Shown: positions 16,495 to 27,396, counted from the stretch's first letter. The stretch is 38,699 nucleotides of DNA from Janthinobacterium sp. UMAB-56 (GCF_900095265.1 NZ_LT607667.1:73255-111953); one strand, 5' to 3'. A program made the numbers and translations. Notes: generated by a model from the sequence alone, not told the origin.

Positions 16495-18786
16495 ATGTCC
16501 TATCAAGTCCTCGCCCGTAAATACCGCCCCAAGAATTTCGAGACGCTCGTCGGCCAGGAGCACGTCGTGCGCGCGCTCACGCATGCCTTGCACAGCGGCC
16601 GATTGCATCATGCCTACCTGTTCACGGGCACGCGCGGCGTCGGCAAGACGACCCTGTCGCGCATCCTGGCCAAGTCGCTCAATTGCATCGGCCCCGATGG
16701 CACGGGCGGCATCACGGCTCAGCCTTGCGGCGTGTGCGAAGCATGCACGGCGATCGATGCGGGACGCTTCGTCGACTATATCGAGATGGATGCGGCGTCG
16801 AACCGCGGCGTCGATGAAATGGCGCAGCTGCTGGAACAAGCGGTCTACGCGCCAAGCAATGCGCGCTTCAAGGTCTATATGATCGATGAGGTGCACATGC
16901 TGACGAACCATGCCTTCAATTCCATGCTGAAAACACTGGAAGAGCCGCCCGAGCACGTCAAATTCATCCTGGCCACGACGGACCCGCAAAAGATTCCCGT
17001 CACCGTGCTGTCGCGCTGCCTGCAGTTCAACCTCAAGCAGATGCCGCCCGGCCACATCATCAGTCACCTGGACAATATCCTGGGGCAGGAAGGCATCGCC
17101 TTCGAGCAGCCGGCCTTGCGCCTGCTGGCCCAGGGTGCCCACGGTTCCATGCGCGATGCGCTGTCGCTGACGGACCAGGCCATCGCGTATGCGGCCGGTG
17201 CAGTCACCTTGGATGCCGTGCAAGGCATGCTGGGTGCGCTCGACCAATCCTACCTGGTGCGCCTGCTCGACGCGCTGGCGCAGCAGGACGGGGCCGACTT
17301 GCTGGCCGTGGCCGACGAGATGGCGTCGCGCAGCCTGTCCTACAATGGTGCCCTGCAAGACCTGGGCACCTTGCTGCATCGTATTGCGCTGGCGCAAACC
17401 GTGCCGGCCGCCTTGCCGCAGGATTTGCCTGAGTACGCAGACATCGTGCGTTTGGCCGGCGCGTTTGATGCGGAAGAAGTGCAGTTGTTTTACCAGATCG
17501 CCGTGCATGGCCGCAATGAACTGGGCCTGGCGCCCGACGAATACGCGGGCTTCACCATGACCTTGCTGCGCATGCTGGCCTTTCGGCCCGGCATAGGCGG
17601 TGCCGATGGCGTACCGTCTGGCGCGCCTGCAGCGGCAACGGGCAACCGTCCCGCTGCCATGGCTGCCGCGCGCGCTGCGGCAGGGGCGTCCGCTCCCGCC
17701 GCCCGCGCCGCCACGAATAGCGTGGCCAGCCACGCGGCCGTGACGGCTGGCGCCGCGGCGCCAGCGGCCGTGGTAGCCGCCGCTGCCGCCAGCATGGCGC
17801 GCAGCGAAGCGCCACCGCCGCGTGCTGCGGCAGCGGCACCGGTGCCGGCGCCAGCACCTGCATCAGCGCCGTCACCTGCGGCTGCCCCACCAGCATCGGG
17901 CGCGCCCATCAGTTCCGCCCGCGCCGCCATCAATGCGGCGCTGGAAGCGGCCCGCGCCGCCTCGAAAGGCCGGCCGGGCAGTGCGCCGTCGGCGCCAACG
18001 TCGGCGCCCAAGCCAGCCGCTCCTGCGCCAGTGCCGGAGCCTGTTGCCGCTGCACCAGCGGCACCGGCCGCGTCGCCACCGCCCGCCGCCGCGAAAGCGC
18101 CGGCACCGTGGGACGATGCGCCACCCGTGGCCGTGCTGGAAGCTCCCGCTCCCGTGCAGCAGGAACGTCCCGCCGCCCCGCCGCCACAGCAGGCGCCGGC
18201 CGACGACGACTTGCCGCCGTGGGTCACCGAATTTTCCGACGACAGCGCCTCGGCCGCCGTGTCCGCGCCCGCCGCGCAAAGCACCGAGCAGCCCGCCGTC
18301 GTCATGCCGCAGCGTGCCGCCAAGCAAGCCGCGCCCAGCGGACCGTATGTGATCACGCCCGTGCCTGGCCTGGACTGGGATGGCAACTGGCCGGCCGTCG
18401 CCGCCGTGCTGCCGCTGCGCGGCGTGGCCCAGCAACTGGCCGTGCAGGCCGAGCTGATCGAATGCCTGCACGATGGCCACAGCACCACGTTCCGCCTGCG
18501 CGTGCCCATCGACACCTGGCGCAGCCCGGCCAATGTGGAAAAACTGGCAGCCGCGCTGACCGAGCGCTTCGGCCGCAAGGTCAGTGTCGATACGGAACTG
18601 GGCGCCGTCTGGTACACGGCCAGCGCGGAAGCGCAGGCCCACCGCGAGGCGTGCCAGCTGCAAGCGGAAGAAACTATCGCAAGCGACCCCTTCGTGCTCG
18701 ACATGAAGCGTGCATTTGACGCTTTCGTCGTGCCGGGAACGATTAGCCCTGCACCGGCCGGCTCTGCCACGCCGACCCTGCATTGA
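16495..18786 (+). CDS. dnaX: DNA polymerase III subunits gamma/tau
   Basis: Clamp-loader ATPase of the replicative polymerase. The 763-residue protein has the Walker A motif GTRGVGKT at 45-52, a zinc module with Cys64, Cys78, Cys81 and Cys84, the Walker B region DEVHML at 131-136, and the SRC arginine finger region in TVLSRCLQFNL. After about residue 370 comes a long Ala/Pro-rich linker to about 610, then a tau-type C-terminal domain of about 150 residues (GLDWDGNWPAVAAVLPLRGVAQQLA) that should bind the polymerase alpha subunit. I see no A6G-type slippery heptamer for making a short gamma form. ybaB and recR follow, a widely conserved order. Confidence 0.95.
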   Translation: MSYQVLARKYRPKNFETLVGQEHVVRALTHALHSGRLHHAYLFTGTRGVGKTTLSRILAKSLNCIGPDGTGGITAQPCGVCEACTAIDAGRFVDYIEMDAASNRGVDEMAQLLEQAVYAPSNARFKVYMIDEVHMLTNHAFNSMLKTLEEPPEHVKFILATTDPQKIPVTVLSRCLQFNLKQMPPGHIISHLDNILGQEGIAFEQPALRLLAQGAHGSMRDALSLTDQAIAYAAGAVTLDAVQGMLGALDQSYLVRLLDALAQQDGADLLAVADEMASRSLSYNGALQDLGTLLHRIALAQTVPAALPQDLPEYADIVRLAGAFDAEEVQLFYQIAVHGRNELGLAPDEYAGFTMTLLRMLAFRPGIGGADGVPSGAPAAATGNRPAAMAAARAAAGASAPAARAATNSVASHAAVTAGAAAPAAVVAAAAASMARSEAPPPRAAAAAPVPAPAPASAPSPAAAPPASGAPISSARAAINAALEAARAASKGRPGSAPSAPTSAPKPAAPAPVPEPVAAAPAAPAASPPPAAAKAPAPWDDAPPVAVLEAPAPVQQERPAAPPPQQAPADDDLPPWVTEFSDDSASAAVSAPAAQSTEQPAVVMPQRAAKQAAPSGPYVITPVPGLDWDGNWPAVAAVLPLRGVAQQLAVQAELIECLHDGHSTTFRLRVPIDTWRSPANVEKLAAALTERFGRKVSVDTELGAVWYTASAEAQAHREACQLQAEETIASDPFVLDMKRAFDAFVVPGTISPAPAGSATPTLH

Positions 18787-18827
18787 TGATTAACACACTC
18801 ACAAACTGAATTGAACGGAGCATTCTC

Positions 18828-19154
18828 ATGATGAAAAATCAACTGGCTGGCCTGATGAAGCAGGCGCAAGCAATGCAAGACAATATGAAAAAGGCCCAGG
18901 AGCAACTGGCGCTGGTGGAAGTGGAAGGCCAGTCCGGCGCCGGCCTCGTCAAAATCGTCATGACGTGCAAGAACGACGTCAAGCGCGTTTCCATCGACCC
19001 ATCGTTGCTGGCCGACGACAAGGACATGCTGGAAGATCTGGTGGCTGCCGCCTTCAACGACGCCGTGCGCAAGGCGGAAGCGACATCAGCTGAAAAAATG
19101 GCTGGCTTGACTGGCGGCATGAACTTGCCAGCCGGTTTCAAAATGCCATTCTGA
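18828..19154 (+). CDS. ybaB: YbaB/EbfC family nucleoid-associated protein
   Basis: Small DNA-binding protein of 108 residues. Family blocks are [23 protein letters not shown], with its long N-terminal helix, [28 protein letters not shown], and [25 protein letters not shown]. Homologues are dimers that bind DNA with little sequence preference. Two tandem ATG codons open it, with GGAG just upstream. It sits 41 bp after dnaX and 47 bp before recR, the usual three-gene set linked to replication and recombination repair. Confidence 0.94.
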   Translation: MMKNQLAGLMKQAQAMQDNMKKAQEQLALVEVEGQSGAGLVKIVMTCKNDVKRVSIDPSLLADDKDMLEDLVAAAFNDAVRKAEATSAEKMAGLTGGMNLPAGFKMPF

Positions 19155-19201
19155 TGCCACACCGCATGCGCTCGATCCATGGCACCGGGCAGGCTTGATC
19201 C

Positions 19202-19792
19202 ATGTCCAAGTCGCTTGAATTTTTGACCGAGGCGCTGCGGCGCCTGCCCGGCGTCGGCCCTAAGTCGGCGCAGCGGATGGCCTTTCATTTGTTGCAGCAC
19301 GATAGGGAAGGCGCGGCCATGCTGTCGCGCGCCCTGTTCCAGGCCGTCGATGCCGTGCATCATTGCGGCCTGTGCAATACCTTTACCGAACATGAAGTGT
19401 GCGAGACCTGTCTCGACGACGAGCGCGACAAGCGCTTGCTGTGCGTGGTGGAAACGCCTGCCGACCAGCTGATGATCGAGCAGACGCTCACCTACAAAGG
19501 CCTGTATTTCGTGCTCATGGGGCGCTTGTCGCCACTGGACGGCATCGGCCCGAAAGATATCCACCTCGAAAAATTACTCAATCGCGCCAACGATGGCGTG
19601 GTCGGTGAAGTGGTGCTGGCCACCAACTTCACCAATGAAGGCGAAGCGACGGCCCATTACATCAGCGAAATGCTGAAGGCGCGGGGCTTGCGCGTGAGCC
19701 GTTTGGCCCGCGGCGTGCCCGTGGGCGGCGAACTGGAATACGTCGACGCGGGCACGATTGCCCGCGCGATGCTCGACCGCAGGGCAACCTAA
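19202..19792 (+). CDS. recR: Recombination mediator protein RecR
   Basis: RecR, with RecO, loads RecA onto single-stranded gaps coated by SSB. The 196-residue protein is normal length. It shows the helix-hairpin-helix [19 protein letters not shown] near the start, a zinc finger with Cys55, Cys58, Cys67 and Cys70, and a Toprim domain starting near residue 80 ([15 protein letters not shown], later [16 protein letters not shown]). The C-terminal [26 protein letters not shown] is diagnostic. The stop is 3 bp before the next ATG. Confidence 0.96.
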   Translation: MSKSLEFLTEALRRLPGVGPKSAQRMAFHLLQHDREGAAMLSRALFQAVDAVHHCGLCNTFTEHEVCETCLDDERDKRLLCVVETPADQLMIEQTLTYKGLYFVLMGRLSPLDGIGPKDIHLEKLLNRANDGVVGEVVLATNFTNEGEATAHYISEMLKARGLRVSRLARGVPVGGELEYVDAGTIARAMLDRRAT

Positions 19793-19795
19793 ATC

Positions 19796-21013
19796 ATGCA
19801 AGAAAAAACCTCGGCTGGCCCGTTGACGGGCATCAAAGTGCTGGAACTGGGCACCCTGATCGCGGGGCCGTTCTGCGCCCGCATGCTGGCCGAATTCGGT
19901 GCCGACGTGATCAAGATCGAGTCGCCCGATGGCGGCGACCCCATCCGTACCTGGCGCGTCCTGAAGGATGGCACCTCGCTATGGTGGTCGGTGCAGGCGC
20001 GCAACAAGAAAAGCCTGACCTTGAACCTGAAGTCGCCGGAAGGGCGTGCCATCGCGCGCCAGCTGGCCCTGGAAGCGGACATCATCATCGAGAATTACCG
20101 CCCCGGCGTGCTGGAGAAGTGGGACCTCGGCTACGAGCAGCTCAAGCAGATCAAGCCGTCCCTCATCATGGTGCGCCTGTCCGGCTTTGGCCAGACGGGG
20201 CCGATGAAGGACTTGCCCGGTTTCGGCGCCATCGGCGAAGCGATGGGCGGCTTGCGCTATGTGTCCGGCTTTGCCGACCGTCCGCCGGTGCGCGTGGGCG
20301 TGTCGATTGGCGACTCCGTGGCGGCCCTGCACGGCGTGATCGGCGCCATGATGGCCCTGCGCCACCGCGACGTGACGGGTGGCGCGGCTTCTGGCGAAGG
20401 GCAGATGGTCGATGTGGCCCTGTATGAATCCGTGTTCAACCTGATGGAGTCGCTGGTGCCCGAATACGACCAGGCGGGCGTGGTGCGCGAGCGCACGGGC
20501 GGTTCCTTGCCCGGCATCGTGCCCTCGAATACTTACACCACGGGCGATGGCGAAAACATCGTGATTGCCGGCAACGGCGACGCCATCTTCAAGCGCTTGA
20601 TGCTGGCCATGGGCCGCATCGACATGGCGGGCGACCCGCAACTGGCGCGCAACGACGGTCGTGTCGCGCGCACGCAGGAAATCGACGACGCCATCGGCGC
20701 CTGGTGCGCCACGCACACCATCGACAGCGCGCTGGCCGTCTTGACGGCGGCCGACGTGCCGGCCGGAAAAATCTACTCCGTGCGCGACATGCTGAGCGAT
20801 CCGCAGTTTCTCGCCCGCGATATGTTCGAACAACACCATTTCGCCGACGGCACGCCCGTCAAATTACCCGCCATCAGTCCGAAACTGTCAGCCACGCCTG
20901 GCAAGACGCAGTGGCTGGGGCCGACCTTGGGCCAGCACAACGATGAAGTGCTGGCGTCGCTCGGTTATGATGCTGCCGCCATCGCGCGGCTCAAGACCGA
21001 TGGCGTGGTGTAA
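19796..21013 (+). CDS. CaiB/BaiF family (class III) CoA-transferase
   Basis: A 405-residue enzyme of the family that moves CoA between organic acids. Family blocks are LTGIKVLELGTLIAGPFCARMLAEFGADVIKIE at the start, WWSVQARNKKSLTLNLKSPEGRAIARQL, NYRPGVLEKWDLGYE, VRLSGFGQTGP, and the VDVALYESVFNLME helix. The substrate acid cannot be told from sequence; many close relatives are named only as CoA-transferases or, loosely, formyl-CoA or succinyl-CoA transferases. It starts 3 bp after recR, so it is probably cotranscribed, although no functional link is apparent. A perfect hairpin follows at 21040. Confidence 0.9.
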   Translation: MQEKTSAGPLTGIKVLELGTLIAGPFCARMLAEFGADVIKIESPDGGDPIRTWRVLKDGTSLWWSVQARNKKSLTLNLKSPEGRAIARQLALEADIIIENYRPGVLEKWDLGYEQLKQIKPSLIMVRLSGFGQTGPMKDLPGFGAIGEAMGGLRYVSGFADRPPVRVGVSIGDSVAALHGVIGAMMALRHRDVTGGAASGEGQMVDVALYESVFNLMESLVPEYDQAGVVRERTGGSLPGIVPSNTYTTGDGENIVIAGNGDAIFKRLMLAMGRIDMAGDPQLARNDGRVARTQEIDDAIGAWCATHTIDSALAVLTAADVPAGKIYSVRDMLSDPQFLARDMFEQHHFADGTPVKLPAISPKLSATPGKTQWLGPTLGQHNDEVLASLGYDAAAIARLKTDGVV

Positions 21014-21039
21014 TTCGTTATTGACCCACAGAAATAAAG

Positions 21040-21070
21040 CCGGGGTCAGGCCCGCCGGGTCTGACCCCGG
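21040..21070 (+). repeat. GTCAGGCCC / GGGTCTGAC hairpin repeat, copy 2
   Basis: A 14-bp stem with a GCC loop: CCGGGGTCAGGCCC at 21040-21053 against GGGTCTGACCCCGG at 21057-21070, with one G-U pair. The right arm plus AATTT resembles 16083-16100. It lies 26 bp after the CoA-transferase stop. No T-run follows on the plus strand, so it is a poor classical terminator. Confidence 0.6.
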
Positions 21071-21115
21071 AATTTGTCTCTGGGCTTTCCGCTAACAACA
21101 ATACTTAGGAATATC

Positions 21116-22264
21116 GTGAAGCAGTCGTCCCTCTGCGCCCTGCGTGCGCGTCTGATCCCCGCGCTGTCCGCCGCCATTCTCCTCTCCGCCTGCGCCAGCT
21201 TCCCGCATGACGCGCCGATTGCCGGCTTGCGACTGATCGGCGAGCAGCGCATCGCGCTCAAACACGCGTACGAGGGCACCACGCTGGGCGGCTTGTCCGG
21301 CATCGACTATGATGCGGCCAGCAATAGCTGGGTGATGGAAAGCGATGACCGCTCGGAAATCAATCCGGCCCGCTTTTACCGCGCTGCCCTGGCCTACGAC
21401 AGCCGGGCGTTTACAGGCGTGACCTTGAGCAGCGTGCATTTCTTTACGCAGCCCGACGGCAGCCGCTATCCGAACCTGGCGCATGCCAGGCTGGAAAATG
21501 GCGACCAGGTGCCCGACATCGAAACCATCCGCGTCGATCCGCAGGACGGCAGCCTGTGGTACGGCAGCGAGGGCAACCGCAAGGTGGGCTTGCATCCGTT
21601 CGTGCGCCACGCCGATAGCGGTGGCCATTACCTGGCCACCTTGCCCACGCCCGCCATGTTCAAGGTCTCGAAGGAAGAAATCGGCTCGCGCAATAACATG
21701 AGCTTCGAGGCATTGTCGTTTTCCTCGGACGGCAAGAGTTTGTGGCTGGGCATGGAAGCGGCCCTGTACCAGGATGGCCCGCTGGCCACGCCCGACACTG
21801 GCTCCGTGGTGCGCATCACGCGCCTGGACCGCGCGGGCACCGTGCTGGGCCAGTACGCGTATCCGATTGAGCCAGTGGCGTCGCGGCCCGCGCCGGGGCG
21901 CGAAGCGGATAATGGCGTGTCGGAAATCCTCGCCGTCAGCGACCATGAGTTGCTGGTGGTGGAGAGGGCCGGCGTGGAGCACGCGGACGGCCTCTACACG
22001 AACCACGTGCGCATCTACGCGATGGATACGCATGGCGCCACCGATGTGCAGGCGCTGCCAGCCCTCGCGGGCGCCGCTTACGTGCCGGCGCGCAAGCGCT
22101 TGCTGCTGGACCTGGAAAAGATCGGTCTCGAAAGGGTAGACAATATCGAAGGCATCAGCTGGGGCCCGCGCCTGGAAAACGGCCGCCGCAGCCTGGTGAT
22201 GATTTCCGACGATAATTTCAACGCGCAGCAAGTCACGCAAATCCTTGCCTTCGAAGTGCTCTAG
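21116..22264 (+). CDS. Esterase-like activity of phytase family lipoprotein
   Basis: Predicted lipoprotein of 382 residues. I chose the GTG at 21116 because TTAGGA sits 5 bases upstream and it gives a proper signal peptide ([25 protein letters not shown]) with a lipobox LSAC at the lipidated Cys. The open frame extends to a TTG at 21074, which is less likely. The mature part matches the esterase-like phytase domain, a beta-propeller: [63 protein letters not shown], and [27 protein letters not shown]. The actual substrate is unknown. The 3' end overlaps the convergent GGDEF-EAL gene by 32 bp. Confidence 0.85.
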   Translation: MKQSSLCALRARLIPALSAAILLSACASFPHDAPIAGLRLIGEQRIALKHAYEGTTLGGLSGIDYDAASNSWVMESDDRSEINPARFYRAALAYDSRAFTGVTLSSVHFFTQPDGSRYPNLAHARLENGDQVPDIETIRVDPQDGSLWYGSEGNRKVGLHPFVRHADSGGHYLATLPTPAMFKVSKEEIGSRNNMSFEALSFSSDGKSLWLGMEAALYQDGPLATPDTGSVVRITRLDRAGTVLGQYAYPIEPVASRPAPGREADNGVSEILAVSDHELLVVERAGVEHADGLYTNHVRIYAMDTHGATDVQALPALAGAAYVPARKRLLLDLEKIGLERVDNIEGISWGPRLENGRRSLVMISDDNFNAQQVTQILAFEVL

Positions 22265-24392
22265 TGTCCATGCTGGCCAGCCCGCCCGCCTGCCTGGTCA
22301 GCATGGCCGTGATCGTGTCATGCGGCGACGGGTGGCCCAGGAAATAGCCTTGCGCCATGTCGCAGCCGTATTCTTCCAGCATCAGCAGTTGCTCGTCCGT
22401 TTCCACGCCTTCGGCTACCACCACCATCTTCAAGCCATGCGCCATAGCGATGATGGCGCGCGTGATGGCCGCGTTTTCCGTATCTTGCGGCAAGCCGGCG
22501 ATAAAACTCTTGTCGATTTTTAAGGCCCGCACGTCGAAGCGTTTCAGGTAATTCATCGACGAGTAGCCCGTGCCGAAGTCGTCGATCGACAGGTACACGC
22601 CGATGCCGCGCAATTGCTCCAGGGTCACCATGGTGGCGCGCGCATCGTCCATCAACGTTCCTTCCGTCAATTCCAGTTCCAGCAGGCGCGCGTCCAGGCC
22701 CGTGTCGGCCAGGGCCGAGAGCACGATCTGCATCAGGTTTTCATCCTTGAATTGCTTGGCCGACAGGTTCACGGCCATGCGGATGGCGCGCCCGCCATCG
22801 CTTTGCCAGGCCTTGGCCTGGTTGCAGGCCGTGCGCAGCACCCATTCGCCGATGGGCACGATCAGCCCCGTCTCTTCGGCCAGCGGGATGAATTCCGTGG
22901 GCGAGATGATGCCCCGTTCCGGGTGGCGCCAGCGCACCAGCGCTTCCACGCCCACGATCTGCGTGCTGGGCACGTCGATCTGCGGCTGGTAAAGCAGGTA
23001 CAGTTCGTTGTTTTGCAAGGCTTTGCGCAAGCCCACTTCCATTTTGACGTGGCTCATGATTTCCATGGTCAGCGATGAACTATAGAGCTTGGCGTTGTTC
23101 TTGCCGCAGTTCTTCGCGTGGTACATGGCCGTGTCCGCATATTTGAGCAGCGAATTGCAGTCCTCGCCATCTTCCGGATACAGCGAGATGCCGATGCTGG
23201 CCGTGACAAAAATCTCGTGCCCCTCGATCATGAAGGGCCGGCGCATGGCTTCCTTCACCCGGTGCGCCACGTTGAGCGCGTCTTCCACCCGTTCCAGGTC
23301 GGGAATCAAGATCGTGAATTCGTCGCCGCCCAGGCGCGCCAGGTTGCTGCCGCCTGAGATGGGCTCAAACTCGTGTTCGGCGCGCAGCACCAGGTCGCTG
23401 GGGCGGATGGTTTCGCGCAGGCGCTCGGACACCACCTTGAGCAAGTGGTCGCCCACGTCGTGACCCAGGGTGTCGTTGATGCGCTTGAAGGCGTCGAGGT
23501 CCATGAACAGCACGGCGAATTTCTTGTCGTGTTCTTTCGAGCGCGCCAGTTCGCGTTCCAGCGTTTCCAGGAAGGCTTGCCGGTTGGGGATGCCTGTCAG
23601 GCTATCGCAATAGGCGAGGCGGCGGATCTGTTCCTCGGTGCGCTTGCGCTCGCTGATGTCACGCACCAGTCCCAGCACTTCATCGCCCCCCGTCGCCACC
23701 AGGCGCGCCTCGAAGTGGCGCGTGCTGTCCTCGTGCGTGAGCGTGTAGTCGATCGAGCCGATATGCTGCGTGGCCAGCACGGCGTGCGCCTTGTCCAGCA
23801 GGCGGGCGGCGATTTCGGGCGGCAGCACGTCGCCGATATGGCTGCCCACGCAGTCGCTGAGGGAAAAGCCGGCGCTGGCGTCGTGCCCCTGTTCGTAGTC
23901 GAGATAAAAGCCTTCGCGGTTGAGGCGAAAGAAAGTGTCGGGGATGGCGGCCAGCACGGCGCGGTTGTGCGCGTCGGCGATGCGCAGGCGGGCGATGGCG
24001 TCGCTGGCGCGCAGCACATACAGCACGCGGTGGCCGAGGATGGGCCAGTTGATGGGCTTGGAAATGAAATCCGTCGCGCCAACCTCGTAGGCGCGCGTAA
24101 CGGCTTCCAGTTCGTCGCCGCCCGTGACCATGATGATGGGCACTGTGCCGCCCACTTCCTGGTGGCGTATTTCGCGGCACACGGCAAAACCGTCGAGGGC
24201 CGGCATGTCGACGTCGAGCATGACGAGATCCGGGCCGCCTCGCTTGTAGCTGGCCAGGGCTTGCACGCCGTCTTCGGCCTCGATCACGTCCAGGCCCACT
24301 TGCGTGAGCATTTGCCGCATCAGCAGGCGCATCACGGGATCGTCGTCGGCCACCAGCACCAGGCCGCGCAGAGGGGAGAGGGGCGCTGTCAT
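22233..24392 (-). CDS. Response regulator with PAS, GGDEF and EAL domains (cyclic di-GMP turnover)
   Basis: A 719-residue regulator: receiver domain at 10-130 with acidic pocket DDD 16-18, phospho-acceptor Asp60 and Lys112; PAS domain about 140-250; GGDEF domain about 255-435 with GGDEF intact at 355-359; EAL domain about 455-700 with EAL intact at 483-485 and DDFGTGYSS. It may therefore make and break cyclic di-GMP; which activity dominates is unknown. About 16 residues (336-351) are inserted between the RPSD of the usual inhibitory site and GGDEF. It lies 1 bp after the hybrid kinase gene, so that kinase with its Hpt domain is the likely phosphodonor. The 3' end overlaps the lipoprotein gene by 32 bp. 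Confidence 0.92.
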   Translation of the reverse strand: MTAPLSPLRGLVLVADDDPVMRLLMRQMLTQVGLDVIEAEDGVQALASYKRGGPDLVMLDVDMPALDGFAVCREIRHQEVGGTVPIIMVTGGDELEAVTRAYEVGATDFISKPINWPILGHRVLYVLRASDAIARLRIADAHNRAVLAAIPDTFFRLNREGFYLDYEQGHDASAGFSLSDCVGSHIGDVLPPEIAARLLDKAHAVLATQHIGSIDYTLTHEDSTRHFEARLVATGGDEVLGLVRDISERKRTEEQIRRLAYCDSLTGIPNRQAFLETLERELARSKEHDKKFAVLFMDLDAFKRINDTLGHDVGDHLLKVVSERLRETIRPSDLVLRAEHEFEPISGGSNLARLGGDEFTILIPDLERVEDALNVAHRVKEAMRRPFMIEGHEIFVTASIGISLYPEDGEDCNSLLKYADTAMYHAKNCGKNNAKLYSSSLTMEIMSHVKMEVGLRKALQNNELYLLYQPQIDVPSTQIVGVEALVRWRHPERGIISPTEFIPLAEETGLIVPIGEWVLRTACNQAKAWQSDGGRAIRMAVNLSAKQFKDENLMQIVLSALADTGLDARLLELELTEGTLMDDARATMVTLEQLRGIGVYLSIDDFGTGYSSMNYLKRFDVRALKIDKSFIAGLPQDTENAAITRAIIAMAHGLKMVVVAEGVETDEQLLMLEEYGCDMAQGYFLGHPSPHDTITAMLTRQAGGLASMDTRALRRQGFA

Positions 24393-24393
24393 G

Positions 24394-27258
24394 TCAGTGT
24401 TCCTTCACGAGGATGGCGTTCAGCGATACGCGTACGGCCGGGAAGGCTTGCTGCATCTGCAGCAGCAGGGGAGCCGCGCCCTCGGTGCTGCCGGCGCGTC
24501 CCAGTTTTTCCATCTCCTTGCACAGCTGCGCCAGGCCATCGGCGCCCACGTTGGCGCTGCCCGACTTGAGGCTGTGCGCCACCTTGCGCAGCGCTTCCGC
24601 ATCCGCGCCGGCAATCGCTGCGCGCATGGCAAGCAATTGGCGTGGCGTTTCGCTGGTAAAAGCGTGGATGACCCGTTCGAGCAGCGCATCGCCCTCCGTG
24701 CCGGACAGGGCGCGGATGTTTTCCAGCGCCTGCCGGTTCAGCGGCTGGTCCGTGGGCGGGGCAACTGGCGTGGATTGCTGCGCCTCGGGTGGACCTTCCG
24801 CAGGCATTTGCGGTTGCGGCGCCTCGCTGTGGTGCACGCTGGCCGCGCGCGGCAGGGTGATCCAGCGCGCAATGGTGTGGCCCAGGTCCTGCTGCGTAAA
24901 CGGTTTGCTCAGGTAGTCATCCATGCCGGCCGCCAGGCACGCTTCGCGGTCGCCCTGCAGGGCATTGGCCGTGATGGCGACGATGGGCAGCACGCGCGCG
25001 TGGCCGCATTGCTGTTCGTGGCGGCGGATTTCCGCCGTGGCGGCAAAGCCGTCCATCACGGGCATCTGGCAATCCATCAGGATCAGATCGAAATCCTCGG
25101 CCTGCGCCGCCTGCAAGGCAACTTCGCCGTTGCGCGCGCAAACCACGTCCAGGCCCAGGCTGTCGAGCATGGCCAGCGCCACTTCCACATTGACGGGATT
25201 ATCCTCGGCCAGCAGCACGCGGCGGCGCTGGCGCCGGCCAACCTGACGGGCCGCGTGCGGCGGATGGATGCGCAGGCTGTCGCTGGCGCGCGGCGGCGTG
25301 ACGATGCAGTCGAACAGGTCGCATTCACGGGCCGGCTTGATCAGCTGGAAGGCCACGCCCGCCTCGCGCCGCTGCACCGGGTCGGCCGCCGCCTGTTCCG
25401 TGCTCAGCAACAGCAATTTGAGGTCGGCCAGCAGCGGCTCGCTCTTGATGGTGGCGGCCAGGGCCAGGCCACTGGTGCGCGGCAATTCCATGTCGAGCAG
25501 GGCTACGCCATACGGCGTGCCCGCCTGCGCGGCTGCGCGCAGCTTGCCCAGGCAGTCGCCTGCCGTGCCGGCGCTGTCGCTGACGATGTGCCAGCTGGCC
25601 AGCTGCCGCTCCAGCACGGCGCGCGTGGCGGGTGTGTGGTCGACGATCAAGGCGCGTAACCCTCGCGTGGTTTTCAGGTTGAAGGACGGGTCGTCGCTGT
25701 CGATTCGCCGCTTGTCGAAATTTACTTCGAACCAGAAGATTGATCCTTGCGTTAAAGCATTGTTAACGCCGATAGTCCCGCCCATCAGCTCCACCAGTTG
25801 TTTCGAGATCGTCAATCCCAGGCCTGTGCCGCCGTGCTTGCGCGTGGTCGAACCGTCCGCCTGCGAGAACGATTCGAAGATGCGGCTCTGCGCCTCGCTG
25901 GAGACGCCGATGCCGGTGTCGTGCACCTCGAAGCGCAAGCCCACGCTGGGCGCATCTTCGCTGCACACGCTCACTTTCACGGTGACCTTGCCCGTTTCCG
26001 TGAACTTGATGGCATTGCCCAGCAGGTTGACGATGATCTGGCGCAAACGGTTCGGGTCGCCGCAGATGGCGATGGGAATGTCATACGCGATATCGAATTC
26101 CAGGCTGATATTTTTCGCTTCCGCCTGCGGCGCGAACACGTGTTCTATATCGTCGAGCAATTCGCGGAAATTGAAGCGGATGTATTCCACGCTCAGCTTG
26201 CCCGCCTCGATCTTGGAAAAGTCGAGGATGTCGTTGATGATCACCAGCAGATTCTGTCCCGAGCGCTGCACCATGCTCGTGTAGTGGCGCTGCTGCGGAC
26301 TCAAAGGGCTGGCCAGCAGCAGTTCCGTCATGCCCAGCACGCCATTCATGGGCGTGCGGATTTCATGGCTCATGGTGGCGAGGAAGGCGCTCTTCGCCTG
26401 GCTGGCCGCCTCGGCTGCATCCTTGGCCTTTTCCAGTTGCGCCGTGCGCACGCCCACCTGGCGCTCCAGCTGGTCGCGGTAATTGGCCAGCGTGCTGTCG
26501 CGGCTGTCGATCTGCGCCAGCATGTCGTTGAAGCTGTCGATCAGCACGCCCAGCTCGTCACTGCGCTGGTGCGCGATGCGGTGGCTGTAGGTCTGGCTGC
26601 TCGAGACTTTTTGCGCCGTATCGATCAGCTTGGTGATGGGCTCTGCGATCACGCTCTTGAAGCGCCGCGCGAGGAACACGGCGATCAGGAAGGACAGCAC
26701 GGTGGCGCCGCCGATGGCGCCTACGTGGTGGCCAATGTCGCGCCACATGTGGTTCAGGTCCGCCTCGATCAGCACGGCGCCGATGACTTCCTGCCCATCC
26801 GTGTCCGGCCGGTAGACGGGACGGTACAAGCGCATGGCCGGTGCCAGGGTCGTGCCCGCGCCTTGCGTGACGGGCTGCACGGCCATGTCGGCCAGCAAGG
26901 CCGGGTCCATGTCTTCCGGTGCCGCCAGGCCAGCCGCGTGCTGCGGCGCGCGGTACAGGGCGAACAGGCGCCCGCCCCGGTCGAACAGGGCCGCCTGGGC
27001 AATCTCGTCGCGCGCGACCAGGGCGGCCAGCACCTGTTCCGCCTGCAGCTGTGCCGCTTTCCCCGCCAGCAAAGGCGCCGCGCTGGCCGCACCGATCACC
27101 CCCGCCAGCGACAGCAATTGCTTGCCTTCATCGTTCTTGTGGCTGAGCACGGACGTCAGCGCAAACGCCACGAATACCAGCAGCAGCGCACAGCCCGACG
27201 ACAGCACCGAAATCATGGTCAGCTTCTGGCTGATGCTGGAGCGTTGGAAATTGAACAT
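24394..27258 (-). CDS. Hybrid sensor histidine kinase with two receiver domains and Hpt
   Basis: A 954-residue inner-membrane phosphorelay protein. Order: membrane helix 12-38, periplasmic sensor about 39-177, helix 178-198, HAMP 199-251, HisKA with His298 in [10 protein letters not shown], HATPase with NLLGNAIKF and GGTGLGL, a first receiver (535-650) with Asp589 but a reduced acidic pocket (VDHT), a second receiver (680-800) with Asp729 in [11 protein letters not shown], and Hpt with His895 in [13 protein letters not shown]. The first receiver may be a structural or weak acceptor. The architecture resembles BarA/GacS-type kinases. The next gene starts after 1 bp and encodes the GGDEF-EAL regulator, its probable partner. 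The sensed signal is unknown. Confidence 0.92.
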   Translation of the reverse strand: MFNFQRSSISQKLTMISVLSSGCALLLVFVAFALTSVLSHKNDEGKQLLSLAGVIGAASAAPLLAGKAAQLQAEQVLAALVARDEIAQAALFDRGGRLFALYRAPQHAAGLAAPEDMDPALLADMAVQPVTQGAGTTLAPAMRLYRPVYRPDTDGQEVIGAVLIEADLNHMWRDIGHHVGAIGGATVLSFLIAVFLARRFKSVIAEPITKLIDTAQKVSSSQTYSHRIAHQRSDELGVLIDSFNDMLAQIDSRDSTLANYRDQLERQVGVRTAQLEKAKDAAEAASQAKSAFLATMSHEIRTPMNGVLGMTELLLASPLSPQQRHYTSMVQRSGQNLLVIINDILDFSKIEAGKLSVEYIRFNFRELLDDIEHVFAPQAEAKNISLEFDIAYDIPIAICGDPNRLRQIIVNLLGNAIKFTETGKVTVKVSVCSEDAPSVGLRFEVHDTGIGVSSEAQSRIFESFSQADGSTTRKHGGTGLGLTISKQLVELMGGTIGVNNALTQGSIFWFEVNFDKRRIDSDDPSFNLKTTRGLRALIVDHTPATRAVLERQLASWHIVSDSAGTAGDCLGKLRAAAQAGTPYGVALLDMELPRTSGLALAATIKSEPLLADLKLLLLSTEQAAADPVQRREAGVAFQLIKPARECDLFDCIVTPPRASDSLRIHPPHAARQVGRRQRRRVLLAEDNPVNVEVALAMLDSLGLDVVCARNGEVALQAAQAEDFDLILMDCQMPVMDGFAATAEIRRHEQQCGHARVLPIVAITANALQGDREACLAAGMDDYLSKPFTQQDLGHTIARWITLPRAASVHHSEAPQPQMPAEGPPEAQQSTPVAPPTDQPLNRQALENIRALSGTEGDALLERVIHAFTSETPRQLLAMRAAIAGADAEALRKVAHSLKSGSANVGADGLAQLCKEMEKLGRAGSTEGAAPLLLQMQQAFPAVRVSLNAILVKEH

Positions 27259-27396
27259 GGTGGCGGCGCTTCCCCGGTCGGCCAGTTGACTGTTTTTTAA
27301 TGCCTATTGGAAAAATATAGACGCGAAGACACACCCCGATGTTGATGTGGGTCTAAGGGAAGAGAGGGGAGGGGAACTTATACGAGATGAAACAAA

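Noticed and set aside
16495..18786. Programmed frameshift in dnaX making a short gamma subunit
   Set aside because: No A-rich slippery heptamer is seen near the end of domain III or in the following Ala/Pro-rich linker.
17490..18905. Minus-strand Ala/Gly-rich frame opposite dnaX
   Set aside because: Arises from the repetitive Ala/Pro codons of the dnaX linker.
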